Assembly: GCF_000419525.1 (NCBI RefSeq)
Contig: NZ_ATTE01000001.1
Coordinates: 4,214,501 to 4,278,500 of the forward strand
DNA from: Leucothrix mucor DSM 2157
GTDB lineage: Bacteria > Pseudomonadota > Gammaproteobacteria > Thiotrichales > Thiotrichaceae
Direction of reading: 5' to 3'
DNA length: 64,000 nt
Under the pieces are notes generated by a model. It was not told where the DNA came from. It did not search any database and worked only from the letters and a program-made list of their open reading frames with translations. Positions 33,126 through 43,918 of the stretch are shown here, piece by piece (the stretch's first letter is position 1; the number at the start of each line of letters is the position of its first letter). A program made the translations under genes and the position numbers.

Positions 33126-33247
33126 AGTTACAGCTCGATACACACATTTTGCTATGGGCAGCGGGAAGCCCTGAACAACTTTCGGAAGAGGCTTGCATGC
33201 TGCTCTCCGATCAGCAGAATTTTCACCACGCTTCATTATTATCCTAG
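33122..33247 (+). pseudogene. Truncated PIN-domain toxin gene
   Basis: 41 codons beginning MKLQLDTHILLWAAGSPEQL, the canonical first strand and helix of PIN toxins with the first catalytic Asp. It then stops at 33247, although PIN toxins normally run about 130 residues. The remaining catalytic residues are absent. It overlaps the antitoxin fragment by four bases. The following 140 bases (33248-33385) show no gene. Confidence 0.75.
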
Positions 33248-33385
33248 TCCTCATGCCCGATGGACTGGTACTGAATTTTTGCTATGTCATTATTAAGTAA
33301 AGCATTTTCAGTAGTTGTAAACCGCGTTAAGCTGATTCTATTTATCATGCGCTAGCTCAGGCACACAGGTAACTGTGTTTATCAA

Positions 33386-33709
33386 TTATTTAATTTCATC
33401 CAGCATAGCTTCTCTAAGAATGGCATTAATCCGAGTTTGATAGCCTTTGCCTTTGGACTTTAACCACTCTAAAACATCAGCGTCTAAGCGCACGGTGGTT
33501 GGTTTTTTAAGCGGACGATAGAGTGCAGGGTGTTCGGCTGCTTTATGCCAATGTTTAGTTTCATCCATTGGTGGAATGTCGCTGTAATCGATGTCTTTGT
33601 CTGACATTTCCGATAACGCTTTCATTTCTTCTTTCTGTTCGACAGTCAAGACTGGTGGGTTCTCAGGATCAAAATTGTGCCTGACGATACGCTCTTTCTT
33701 CTTTGGCAT
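33386..33709 (-). CDS. brnA: BrnA family antitoxin
   Basis: 107 residues. A charged N-terminal region is followed by the BrnA DNA-binding segment TTVRLDADVLEWLKSKGKGY and QTRINAILREAM near the C-terminus, a ribbon-helix-helix module. It neutralises BrnT and represses the operon in characterised systems. The start lies 41 bases inside the upstream brnT-like frame. The antitoxin appears intact while its toxin is internally deleted. Confidence 0.85.
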   Translation of the reverse strand: MPKKKERIVRHNFDPENPPVLTVEQKEEMKALSEMSDKDIDYSDIPPMDETKHWHKAAEHPALYRPLKKPTTVRLDADVLEWLKSKGKGYQTRINAILREAMLDEIK

Positions 33710-33836
33710 TGGCTTTTCTCGCTGAAATTATTCGGAGTGTGTCATCATAACCTCTTACGGTGTAGACAACGTACAGGGTATTAAATTCGGCTACTCCGAT
33801 GGTAGCCCATCTATCTTCGTCCCATTCAAATCGCAT
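33669..33836 (-). pseudogene. Internally deleted BrnT toxin gene
   Basis: 55 codons. It begins MRFEWDE, the standard BrnT N-terminus, and jumps directly to DRWATIGVAEFNTLYVVYTV and LRIISARKANAKEERAYR, the second half of BrnT. The usual intermediate segment (KHGVSFEEA...VFDD, about 35-40 residues) is missing in frame; full BrnT is about 90-95 residues. The remaining protein is probably not an active RNase. It overlaps brnA by 41 bases. Confidence 0.8.
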
Positions 33837-33887
33837 GTACTTACTTTATTGTTAATACAATTATGTAAATACTATAGAGGTTAGATG

Positions 33888-33896
33888 GTATAACGC
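33888..33896. repeat. Target-site duplication, left copy
   Basis: GTATAACGC flanks the left end of the IS66-family element and is repeated exactly at 35433-35441. IS66 elements usually duplicate 8 bp; a ninth matching base is compatible with chance at the junction. Confidence 0.85.
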
Positions 33897-35432
33897 GTAA
33901 CCCTTCACGGGGGGCTTACGCTGATATAGCGTGCTGACCTAAGGGTAGCCGTACGGTAATAGCCTCACCACACAGGCCTTGTTCACAGACTTTTCTCAAT
34001 AGTCCATAAACGCCTAAGCCCAACCGCTTACAGGTTTCAGTCAGAGTCAGAATCACCGGACGGAACTGATCTCCTCTGGCAGACTGACTGAAGAAACTGG
34101 TTTTACGCCAGATCACATAAGGACGTATCGCACGTTCTGCTTCATTGTTGGTCATGGGAATCGCGCGATCCTGCAAAAACGTCCAGAGCATCGATTCATC
34201 CGCCAGCAGTCGTTTGCACTGATTGGCTGTTTTGCTGGCTTTTTTTAACGGGTCAGCGGGCGCGGTCTCACACCCCAGGCACAGTAGCGTATGGATCGCC
34301 TGTTTGAATCGTCGCATTCGTGTGTGGTAGCCAGCATCAGAATAGCCGCCCGATCGCCAACGATTACGACAGTGTACAATCAAGCGGGATAATCGCCAGA
34401 GTTGTTTCCCCAGCACCCCGGCCCGTCCCACACGTTCTGATATTTTCCGAAACTTACGGATAATATGCGCCCAGCAAAGCTGGCGCTTTTCGACCGGATA
34501 ATCGTTGTAGCCGCCATGTTGGTCAGTGACCAGTATACCCTCAAAATTATCCAGTAAACCCTTCGCGGCACCTTTACCCCGAGAATGATGCGTTAGAAAG
34601 TAGACGACTTGCGAGGAACACAGCACCCAAAGCCAACGCTGCTCATTATTGCGGTAATGACTGGTTTCATCCGCATGAGCAACGGATAAATTCCGTACCG
34701 CCTGACCCACTTGCTGATACAGCGGCAGCAACCATCCCGTGACCGAGCGGGTGGCCTGGCTCACGGCACCGGTACTGAAGGCGAGTTGCCAGTGATCTTT
34801 CAGTAAGCGTTGAATGTTTGACACCGATAAGGCATAAGCGCCATTCATCAGCGTAATCCAGCTGACCAGTCCCGGCCCCATTTGCCCACAGGGAACCGTG
34901 TCTGGCAAGCGAGCCACCTGACGCTTGCGGCAACCCGGACAGATTGCCTCATAAAGACAATGTTCAGTGACTTGACTGCGAACCTCAGGCAGGTCAAAGA
35001 CCTGATGTCGCTGATAAGGCTCCTGAGCGACATCACACACCGCACCACAGGTGCATTGAGTGCCTGGGTAGTAATGAACTTGCTCATCCGTCGCAGACAG
35101 CTCTACCCGAACGCGTTGATGACCCTGATGACCCGGCTGGGCTCCTTGCTTGCGAGGACTCTTAGGCTTCTTCTCGCGCTTAGCCCGTTGTTCCGGTGAA
35201 TCCTGGGACGGTGGTCTGGAGGAGTTTCTGGAAGAACTCCCGCTGCCTGCGATGTCTTCCAGCTCAGCGACACGCTGTTCCAGTTGGGTCACTAAATCCA
35301 ATAACTGACGATTGAGACGCTGCGACGCCGCCAGATCCGCGGGCAGTTGGTGATTGAAAAGCGCCTCAGTTAGTTTGTTCATTGTTTAATCATAACGAAT
35401 TGTGGCCTAAATGCAACCCCGTGAAGGGTTAC
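33897..35432 (-). mobile_element. Complete IS66-family insertion sequence, single transposase ORF
   Basis: 1536 bases bounded by perfect 16-bp inverted repeats, GTAACCCTTCACGGGG at 33897-33912 and its complement at 35417-35432, with the GTAA termini typical of IS66. Direct repeats GTATAACGC flank both ends. Only the large transposase is encoded; there are no tnpA/tnpB accessory genes, as in the ISBst12-like subgroup. Intact ends, duplication and reading frame indicate a recent insertion. Confidence 0.95.
33916..35382 (-). CDS. IS66 family transposase
   Basis: 488 residues. An N-terminal coiled-coil (LNRQLLDLVTQLEQRVAELE) is followed by a basic, serine-rich linker and an IS66 zinc-finger region (CTCGAVC, CPGCRKRQ). 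The DDE catalytic domain has Asp in HADETSHY, Asp in VTDQHGGY and Glu in NNEAERAIRP. The protein fills almost the whole element and appears full-length. Confidence 0.95.
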   Translation of the reverse strand: MNKLTEALFNHQLPADLAASQRLNRQLLDLVTQLEQRVAELEDIAGSGSSSRNSSRPPSQDSPEQRAKREKKPKSPRKQGAQPGHQGHQRVRVELSATDEQVHYYPGTQCTCGAVCDVAQEPYQRHQVFDLPEVRSQVTEHCLYEAICPGCRKRQVARLPDTVPCGQMGPGLVSWITLMNGAYALSVSNIQRLLKDHWQLAFSTGAVSQATRSVTGWLLPLYQQVGQAVRNLSVAHADETSHYRNNEQRWLWVLCSSQVVYFLTHHSRGKGAAKGLLDNFEGILVTDQHGGYNDYPVEKRQLCWAHIIRKFRKISERVGRAGVLGKQLWRLSRLIVHCRNRWRSGGYSDAGYHTRMRRFKQAIHTLLCLGCETAPADPLKKASKTANQCKRLLADESMLWTFLQDRAIPMTNNEAERAIRPYVIWRKTSFFSQSARGDQFRPVILTLTETCKRLGLGVYGLLRKVCEQGLCGEAITVRLPLGQHAISA

Positions 35433-35441
35433 GTATAACGC
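35433..35441. repeat. Target-site duplication, right copy
   Basis: GTATAACGC, identical to 33888-33896, directly after the right inverted repeat. Confidence 0.85.
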
Positions 35442-35527
35442 AAGATAGGCTTAGAGCTCAACGCGGTAAAGGCAAGACTAAGCGAGGTTTGGAATTGCTT
35501 TCAAAAGCGATGGGAAATGAAAAATAA
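35442..35527 (+). pseudogene. Reading-frame remnant cut by the insertion sequence
   Basis: In the frame that joins across the target-site duplication, an open stretch encodes QDRLRAQRGKGKTKRGLELL and a short tail, then stops at 35525-35527. The left flank gives no start codon in that frame. It looks like the basic C-terminal end of a small gene whose front is lost. I do not recognise the family. Confidence 0.3.
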
Positions 35528-35578
35528 TATGGTAGGGTGCTTTATTCTATTTGTATTCGGAAGGGCTAACGAAAAGCG

Positions 35579-35665
35579 ATGTTAAATTTCATTAAAGCAA
35601 ATATGCTATTGATAGTTGTGGGATGTATGTTACTGGCTGCTTATATTTACTCCGCTACCGCATAG
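35579..35665 (+). CDS. Possible 28-residue membrane peptide
   Basis: A 28-codon frame encodes MLNFIKANMLLIVVGCMLLA followed by AYIYSATA, a single hydrophobic helix with a positively charged start. It is followed four bases later by a strong terminator, which supports a short transcript ending here. There is no good Shine-Dalgarno sequence (GAAAAGC). Small hydrophobic peptides of this size occur as type I toxins or membrane regulators, but no antisense RNA promoter was identified. Confidence 0.4.
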   Translation: MLNFIKANMLLIVVGCMLLAAYIYSATA

Positions 35666-35668
35666 GCA

Positions 35669-35706
35669 AAAAGAGCCTGCTTCTCATAAGAAAAGCAGGC
35701 TCTTTT
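35669..35706. terminator. Strong bidirectional terminator
   Basis: A 14-bp perfect stem, AAAAGAGCCTGCTT (35669-35682) with AAGCAGGCTCTTTT (35693-35706), and a ten-base loop. A-run on one side and T-run on the other allow function on both strands. Confidence 0.88.
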
Positions 35707-35900
35707 GGTTGTTACTACGCAGTGACTGTAATGAGTGCGGGAAGGGGAAAATATTTTGTAAAGCAAGGTGTTTTGATTTAAAGATTCGACACCTTTATCA
35801 AAACGGGTAACTCTCCTCAGATCAAGCTGAAGTGTCAGATGAAGTCGGAACTAATACAACTAATACATTTAAACCTATTAATTTAAATTATGTTGAAATT
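35707..35900. other. Gap with a possible zinc-ribbon fragment
   Basis: Nothing here is a convincing gene. The plus strand encodes CNECGKGKIFCKARCFDLKI before a stop at 35808-35810, with a CxxC knuckle suggestive of a zinc-ribbon fragment. The frame runs through the terminator hairpin upstream, so it has no plausible start. Confidence 0.3.
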
Positions 35901-37861
<1,961 letters not shown>

Positions 37862-37865
<4 letters not shown>

Positions 37866-38365
37866 GGTCGTATTCCTAGTTGGGCATAAACACTTTCAAC
37901 AGCAGCGGCTTGAGAGAACCAACGACCAAGTAAACCAGCAGACAGGTAGCTTCTATTAAACCTTATGTCGTTACGGACATAATCTGGCCTCTTTGGGAGA
38001 GTTGAGCTGTCAGATAAGTGAAAGTACCCCATATCATCAAGCACTAGCATTTCTCTTTGCAGCAAGAAGGCAATAGATGAGTTCACGATATCAGCGTAAG
38101 CAAACACAGATTCAGGAAACCCCGATAGCTCACCTTCATATTGCTTTGCCCATGAAGAAATTGATGGGCTTATATTTTTTGGTAATATCTCTAGGTACCT
38201 GACAGATATTGATAATGGGGCTACTAGGTAAATCAGTCCGCAATGCATGCCTGATTGGCTTTTATCCTGATACTCTCGAACGGACTGATATAGTAGAGTT
38301 CCAACGTAAGCAGGGTTATTTAGATTAAGCTCTTCTTGTGAAAACTGTTTTCCCATGAAAATCAT
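37862..38365 (-). CDS. ABC-3C system middle component
   Basis: 167 residues. NLNNPAYVGTLLYQSVREY near the start and the helical SGMHCGLIYLVAPLSISV are features I associate with the ABC-3C middle-component families, which bridge the effector and the ATPase. There are no catalytic motifs. It overlaps both neighbours by four bases, giving a tightly coupled three-gene unit. The assignment rests on position between the two recognisable partners as well as sequence. An ATG at 38356 is an alternative start. Confidence 0.72.
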
Positions 38366-39588
38366 GCTGCGTCGTCCTCTTCTTGAGCCTTCAAATAATC
38401 AAGGTAATTGAAGTGCCAGCCGATTTTTTGATCGTCAGAAAGCATGTGATAACTTCCTTTCGCCACGTATTCCTCTATAAAGTCTCTCCTAATAGGCAAT
38501 GTGCCTTCAGATCGACACTTTTTATAAAGTTGATACGCTGCTCTGAGTTTTTCTTCTTCAGTATTGTGAGGTTCAAGCATCTCAACTTCTTCTCTAAACT
38601 CAGCCCATTTTCTGATCAAGCGGCGGTCATATTTCCCTAGTTCTCCGGGGTTGAGAAGCCCATCCGCTGCCCATTTGTCTCTTTGCTTAAAAGACTGAAA
38701 ATAATCAATTATTGCACTCTTGATAAATATATTCGGTAGGTTAATAAGTCGTAATTGCTGTACAAATTTTCTGTTGTCTTTATTTATGTTAATTGCTTTT
38801 GGAAGGTTGTCAGCAAACTCTGCGGGTAAATTGTCATCTCTATATTCAGGTCTGAAGCTATCAATGAGAGCCTGCACTTCACCCAAGTTGATTACGCCTG
38901 TTGGATTCTTTTGCAGGGAGGAAGTGCATAGCTCATTCCACTTTCCATTCAATCTCTCTGCGAAGGGTGTGGCTTTGTTACGAGCTACATATTGACGGCA
39001 ATAGCGGGATATTTTTTGGTTTATTTCATCAATATCTTCTGACTGTCCAATCATGTAAACAGAATCAATAAAAATATTTAGTTGGGCTGGTGATAGTGAT
39101 TGAAACGCCTCATAGGCTTCTTTGTTCGTTTTATTGGATGTTTCTGTAGAAATTTCTTGTAGCAGTTTAAGAGCTTCAGCGGGATCTCGGTCTTTAGTAT
39201 CACTTAGATAGCTTGCGACACTGACCTGTGAGTAAGATTGAGTTGTGATTAATCTAAATACTGTTTTTCCAAGTTTAGCGTCACCATCGTTAATCAATTT
39301 GACCCAAACTCTAAACGTGCTCCAAATGTCTGAACTTCGATCAGTTAGATTCTCTACTGCATCTTCCGACTCTATTAAGTCGTGCCCCTTAATTTGGTTA
39401 ACAAACGACACAGAGCCATTTTGGTCAAATGCGATGTCATCCAACTTTTCTAGAGAAATATTATGCTCATCAGGGTCATCTATCTTGGTGAGCATTTCCA
39501 AACACATATACAGTGCATATTGCACTTGATATATGTAGCCAAGCATTGATGCAGATGCGTTGGGGTTATAGTTTTGTTTGCTGCTCAT
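38362..39588 (-). CDS. ABC-3C effector with PD-(D/E)XK-like N-terminus and ABC-3C C-terminal domain
   Basis: 408 residues from the ATG at 39588 (frame open to an ATG at 39627). The N-terminal region MLGYIYQVQYALYMCLEML, then ISLEKLDDIAFD and VNQIKGH, matches the Cap4/DUF4297-type restriction-endonuclease pattern with Glu47, Asp50/51, Gln65 and Lys67 as catalytic candidates. The C-terminus VAKGSYHMLSDDQKIGWHFN is the ABC-3C C-terminal domain signature (G-S-Y-H-x-L ... G-W-H). It is predicted to cut nucleic acid when licensed by the ATPase. First gene of the operon; no clear Shine-Dalgarno sequence. Confidence 0.8.
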   Translation of the reverse strand: MSSKQNYNPNASASMLGYIYQVQYALYMCLEMLTKIDDPDEHNISLEKLDDIAFDQNGSVSFVNQIKGHDLIESEDAVENLTDRSSDIWSTFRVWVKLINDGDAKLGKTVFRLITTQSYSQVSVASYLSDTKDRDPAEALKLLQEISTETSNKTNKEAYEAFQSLSPAQLNIFIDSVYMIGQSEDIDEINQKISRYCRQYVARNKATPFAERLNGKWNELCTSSLQKNPTGVINLGEVQALIDSFRPEYRDDNLPAEFADNLPKAININKDNRKFVQQLRLINLPNIFIKSAIIDYFQSFKQRDKWAADGLLNPGELGKYDRRLIRKWAEFREEVEMLEPHNTEEEKLRAAYQLYKKCRSEGTLPIRRDFIEEYVAKGSYHMLSDDQKIGWHFNYLDYLKAQEEDDAA

Positions 39589-39732
39589 AGTGGGGGATGG
39601 GTTAGTAGCTGAGTAAACATAATACATTTTAGCCAAAGAATTTCATAGTGACAGGCGCATTATTGCTATATTCTAGATTTTCATGTCACTGAGCTAGTCT
39701 TATAAAGGAGCTCCTTAAAGCACTAAGTTAGT

Positions 39733-42700
39733 TTACGACTCAGTTCCCTCGTCAATCTCCAATAACACACCCTGCAACCTTTCCTGATACTCCCTAGGAC
39801 TTTCCCACAACCCCCGCTGCACCGCCTCCAACAACCGCTCAGCCATCTCCTCCAACGCCGCCGGATTATGCTCCTCCAAAAACGCCCGATTCTCTTCATC
39901 AAACACCAGCGCATCACTGACCGCCTCATACTGATAATCCGCAATCAAGTTCGTTGTAGCATCATAAGCAAACAGATAGTCCACGCTAGCCGCCATTTCA
40001 AACGCACCTTTATACCCATGCTCACGCATGCCTTCGATCCACTTTGGATTCAGCAGTCGCGAACGAATCACCCGATTCAGCTCTTCTTTTAGCGTGCGAA
40101 TTTTCGGCCGCTCAGGATCAGAATGATCAGAGTGATACACCGCTGGCGCGTGCCCACTCAAGCTAGTCACCGCATTGGTCATGCCGCCTTGAAACTGGTA
40201 ATAGTCGTCGGAGTCCAGCAAGTCATGTTCGCGGTTATCTTGGTTTTGCACCACGGCTTCGAGCTGTCCGAGACGGTTGGCAAAGGCATCGCGCGCCTCC
40301 ACGCCATCGCCCGCCGTATTGCCGTAGGCGTAGCCGCCCCAGTTGAGGTAGGCTTCGGCTAAGTCGTCGCGGGTTTCCCAGCAGCGTTCGTCGATCAAGC
40401 CTTGCAGTCCCGCGCCATAGGCTCCGGGTTTGCTGCCAAATACACGGTAGCTGGCTTGGCGATTGGCCTCATCGGCGCTCATTCCGTCAGTGATTAGCGT
40501 GCTGGTTTGCTGTTCGATGTGGGCGCGAATGGTGTTAATTTCCAGCACTTCGTCGTAGTTGGCGAGTGCCTGAATCGCGGCGTCGTAGAGTTTCATCACA
40601 TTGGGAAAGGCATCGCGGAAGAAGCCCGATACCCGTAAGGTCACGTCAACGCGCGGTCGTCCCAGTAGCTGGTTGGAGAGGATTTCAAAGTCGATCACGC
40701 GGTGTGAGCCTTCTGCCCAAACAGGTTTGATGCCCATGAGTGCAAAGGCTTGCGCGATGTCGTCGCCGCCGGTGCGCATGGTGGCGGTTCCCCACACCGA
40801 GAGGCCGAGTTGGCGCGGGTAGTCGCCGTGTTCCTGCAAGTGTCGTTCGATGAGTGCTTGCGCGGAGAGTTGGCCGATGGCCCATGCCGCAGGTGAAGGA
40901 ATGGAGCGGTTATCGACCGAGAAAAAGTTGCGACCTGTGGGCAGTGTGTCGAGGCGCCCACGGGTCGGTGCGCCGCTTGGCCCTGGTTCGATAAATTGCC
41001 CACCGAGTCCGTGGATAATCGCTTGTATTTCCTGCTCTGCACTAGTGTTTAGCGCCTGCATCAGCACCTGACGCGTGTAATCGAATAAGGCCGCCGTTTG
41101 TGGAAAGTCGGGAGATAAGCCTGCCAACGTGGGGCGTTCCAGCACGTAGTCCTGCACCCAGTCTTTGGCTAATAACTCCAGCCGTTCGCGGGTATCACCA
41201 TGAGTACGCCACGGGCGTTCGGTTTGTTGTTTGAGTAGCTCCGGCTGAGCGTCCGTCCACTTCGTTGCGCTGTCTTCCGAAGGGTCGTAAGGTATCCCAA
41301 AGTCGGCAGCGATGGCGTGTAAAATACCTTGGCTGTGCGCGGATTTTCCGCGCGGTAGTCGCAACAATGCCACCAGTGTATCGGCTAATTTATCAGTGTC
41401 TGGCAGCGCGCCGAGTATGTGTAATCCATGGCGAATCTGTGCTTCTTTAATATCGCAGAGGTAGGTGTCGAGCGCATCTAATACCGCCTCGTCATCGCCA
41501 TCCACGCCGGGTAATTCTTGCAGCACATTGGTGGTTTCAACTTGTTCTAATATTTTCTCACGTAGCCATGTCTCACGGCGCACGTCCATTCCCATCGCTT
41601 GATAATATTCGTCAACAAGGCCTTCCAGTTGGGCGAGTTCGCCATAGGTTTCGGCGCGAGTCATTGGTGGCATTAAGTGGTCGATAATAACGGCTTGGGT
41701 GCGACGTTTTGCCTGTGCGCCTTCGCCGGGGTCATTGACGATAAACGGGTAGAAGTGTGGCATTGGACCCAGCGCAACGTCTGGCCAGCATTGTTCTGAC
41801 ATCGCCACGCCTTTGCCGGGGAGCCATTCGAGGTTGCCGTGTTTGCCGACGTGAATAATGGCATCGACTTGGTAGGTGTGACGCAGCCAGAAATAGTAGG
41901 CGAGGTAGCTGTGTGGCGGCACCAAATCAGGGTCGTGGTAATTGGCTTGTAAGTCCATATTAAAGCCACGCGCCGGTTGGATGCCGATAAAGGTTTCACC
42001 CAAGCGAATGCCCGCCAGCATAATGCGACCTTGGCGATGTTTGGGATCATTTTCCGGTGGCCCCCAACGCTCCCAAACGGCTTTTTGATTGGCCTCAGGC
42101 AGTTGCTGGAAGTGCTGCATGTACTCCTCTATCGCTAAACTTTGCCAGCAAGGGAGCGTGTGCAGGGTGTTGGGGTTATTGGTGACAGCGCCGAGTAATT
42201 CATTGATGAGCGCGGTGCCATCCTCGGGAATATTGGTGACGGGGTAGCCTGCTTGCTGCATCGCTTGCAATAGGTTGATGGTAGAGGCGGGTGTGTCTAA
42301 GCCCACGCCATTACCGATTCGCCCGTCTTTGGTGGGGTAGTTGGCGAGGATCAGCGCGATGCGTTTTTGTGGATTGGGCTTGAGCGTGAGGCGCAGGTAA
42401 TTGCGAGATAGCTGGGCGATAAAGTCGGCACGTTCACGGTGCAGTTGGTAGCTGATCACAGAGATTTGTGCGCGTTCGCTCCAGCGGCTTTCGGCTTTAA
42501 AGCTAATGGCGCGCGTGATGATGCGGCCATCCATTTCGGGTAGCACGACTTGCATGGCGATGTCGCGGCTGCGTAGGCCTTGGGTGTAGCTTTCCCAGTC
42601 GTCTTGCGTGCTGCCGGATAGGATGAGTTGCAGTACCGGAATGTTGCGGGCGAAGGGTGACTGGAAATGTGTTGGCTCGGCGCTAAGGTCGGGGCTGGCG

Positions 42701-43674
42701 ACGGTGTTGCTGGCGAAGCCGGTGGTGTTGAGGATCAGCTTGGCATCGGACTGTTCGATGAGTGCGTTGACTAGCGTGATGGATTCCGGGTCTTTGAGTG
42801 AAGCGACGGCGATGGGGAGTGGGTGTAGGCCGTGGGCTTCGAGGCGCTCGATGAGTTGGTCGAACATTCGGGTGTTGCCGCTTTGTAGGTGGCTGCGGTA
42901 GAAGAGCACGACGCAGACATTGGTGGCGATGAATGAATCAGGCGCGTTAGAATTTGATGCAGTTGATGCAGTTGATGCAGTTGATGCAGTTGATGCAGTT
43001 GATGCAGTTGATGCAGTTGATGCAGTTGATGCATTGGAGTTTGTAGGTGCGGTGCTGCCGTTATTTTTCCAGCGGGTTTTCCATTCGCTAAAGCTGGCTT
43101 GTGCGTATTTCGAATTAGGCAGATACAGCATGCAGCGGGGTAATGATTGTGGCTCTTGCCAAACCGCATCATGCCCTAAACATTCCGCACCCAAGTATCG
43201 AAACAACTGCTGACTATTAGCAAAGCCACCTTCACGTAAATACCGCCAGACGCGATGTACGCCGTCGGAATCTAATGAGCTGAGTGCATCCAATTCTGGA
43301 TCAACGCTGTCATCACCGGATACGACAATAAGGTGTCTGGGGCGATTTGGGCGTGCAGCTTTGAGCCACTCTTCTAGCATCTCCGCACCGTATTGCCAGT
43401 AGCTGCTGCCACCTAGTAATGACACGACGATGACTTGCGCTTTATCCAGCACTTTATCGCGGTATAAATCAAAAGCGGCCGGTTTGAGCAGTTGCATCCA
43501 GTTGGCTAAACGCACCTCGGGGAAGTCGGCAGGTAGGGCTTCGACGGCTTGGGCGAGGGCGGCTAGGCTGCTGTCTGCAGCAGATAGCACCACGATGGGG
43601 GCTGGTGTTTGTTCTAGGTCGATGATGCCTTCTTCATCGACGAATCCGCCGGGTTGTGCTTTTAGCAGGTGCAT
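39733..43674 (-). CDS. cobN: Cobaltochelatase subunit CobN
   Basis: 1313 residues from the ATG at 43674 (MHLLKAQPGG); an upstream in-frame start would add 43 residues unlike CobN. CobN hallmarks are visible: GVGLDTPASTINLLQAMQQA, YWLRHTYQVDAIIHVGKHGN followed by LEWLPGKG, and SVWGTATMRTGGDDIAQA. CobN inserts cobalt in aerobic cobalamin synthesis with CobS and CobT, neither of which is in the window. A nine-copy Ala-Ser-Thr repeat interrupts residues about 214-240. No cobalamin riboswitch consensus is seen upstream. Confidence 0.95.
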   Translation of the reverse strand: MHLLKAQPGGFVDEEGIIDLEQTPAPIVVLSAADSSLAALAQAVEALPADFPEVRLANWMQLLKPAAFDLYRDKVLDKAQVIVVSLLGGSSYWQYGAEMLEEWLKAARPNRPRHLIVVSGDDSVDPELDALSSLDSDGVHRVWRYLREGGFANSQQLFRYLGAECLGHDAVWQEPQSLPRCMLYLPNSKYAQASFSEWKTRWKNNGSTAPTNSNASTASTASTASTASTASTASTASTASNSNAPDSFIATNVCVVLFYRSHLQSGNTRMFDQLIERLEAHGLHPLPIAVASLKDPESITLVNALIEQSDAKLILNTTGFASNTVASPDLSAEPTHFQSPFARNIPVLQLILSGSTQDDWESYTQGLRSRDIAMQVVLPEMDGRIITRAISFKAESRWSERAQISVISYQLHRERADFIAQLSRNYLRLTLKPNPQKRIALILANYPTKDGRIGNGVGLDTPASTINLLQAMQQAGYPVTNIPEDGTALINELLGAVTNNPNTLHTLPCWQSLAIEEYMQHFQQLPEANQKAVWERWGPPENDPKHRQGRIMLAGIRLGETFIGIQPARGFNMDLQANYHDPDLVPPHSYLAYYFWLRHTYQVDAIIHVGKHGNLEWLPGKGVAMSEQCWPDVALGPMPHFYPFIVNDPGEGAQAKRRTQAVIIDHLMPPMTRAETYGELAQLEGLVDEYYQAMGMDVRRETWLREKILEQVETTNVLQELPGVDGDDEAVLDALDTYLCDIKEAQIRHGLHILGALPDTDKLADTLVALLRLPRGKSAHSQGILHAIAADFGIPYDPSEDSATKWTDAQPELLKQQTERPWRTHGDTRERLELLAKDWVQDYVLERPTLAGLSPDFPQTAALFDYTRQVLMQALNTSAEQEIQAIIHGLGGQFIEPGPSGAPTRGRLDTLPTGRNFFSVDNRSIPSPAAWAIGQLSAQALIERHLQEHGDYPRQLGLSVWGTATMRTGGDDIAQAFALMGIKPVWAEGSHRVIDFEILSNQLLGRPRVDVTLRVSGFFRDAFPNVMKLYDAAIQALANYDEVLEINTIRAHIEQQTSTLITDGMSADEANRQASYRVFGSKPGAYGAGLQGLIDERCWETRDDLAEAYLNWGGYAYGNTAGDGVEARDAFANRLGQLEAVVQNQDNREHDLLDSDDYYQFQGGMTNAVTSLSGHAPAVYHSDHSDPERPKIRTLKEELNRVIRSRLLNPKWIEGMREHGYKGAFEMAASVDYLFAYDATTNLIADYQYEAVSDALVFDEENRAFLEEHNPAALEEMAERLLEAVQRGLWESPREYQERLQGVLLEIDEGTES
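42954..43033. repeat. 9-bp coding tandem repeat in cobN
   Basis: TTGATGCAG is repeated eight times perfectly plus eight further bases. It encodes (Ala-Ser-Thr)n in a variable linker of CobN. The 9-base unit keeps the frame on expansion or contraction. Confidence 0.97.
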
Positions 43675-43855
43675 GGGTGTTTTTCGTGCCGGAAAATAAG
43701 AGCTGAGAGTATAACAATAGGTTGAGTAAATTGCGGTTTCTTGGGTGATTACGTCGGTTAATATTATCGGGATGTCACAATTTCCTGATACCCTATTACA
43801 CATTGATGATATTCATTGGTTATTCTTAACTAAGGAACAGGCGCATTAAAAGCGC

Positions 43856-43918
43856 TATAATCATCCGTATAAAAAAGGGGTTAGCGGCGGAGCCAATGCA
43901 CCATCACCAATGCTAACC
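43856..43918 (+). promoter_or_regulatory. -10 element and leader hairpin of fbaA
   Basis: TATAAT at 43856-43861 is a consensus -10 hexamer; the -35 is weak. Downstream, GGTTAGC (43879-43885) pairs with GCTAACC (43912-43918), enclosing the smaller stem GGC...GCC. The hairpin would lie in the fbaA leader about 40 bases before the start codon. Confidence 0.5.

Noticed and set aside
42771-43213. Overlapping frames with HQLHQL or VDAVDA repeats
   Set aside because: These are shadows of the 9-bp repeat inside cobN, whose own frame is supported by full-length homology.
43675-43803. N-terminal extension of CobN
   Set aside because: The 43 extra residues do not resemble CobN, which plausibly starts at MHLLKAQPGG.
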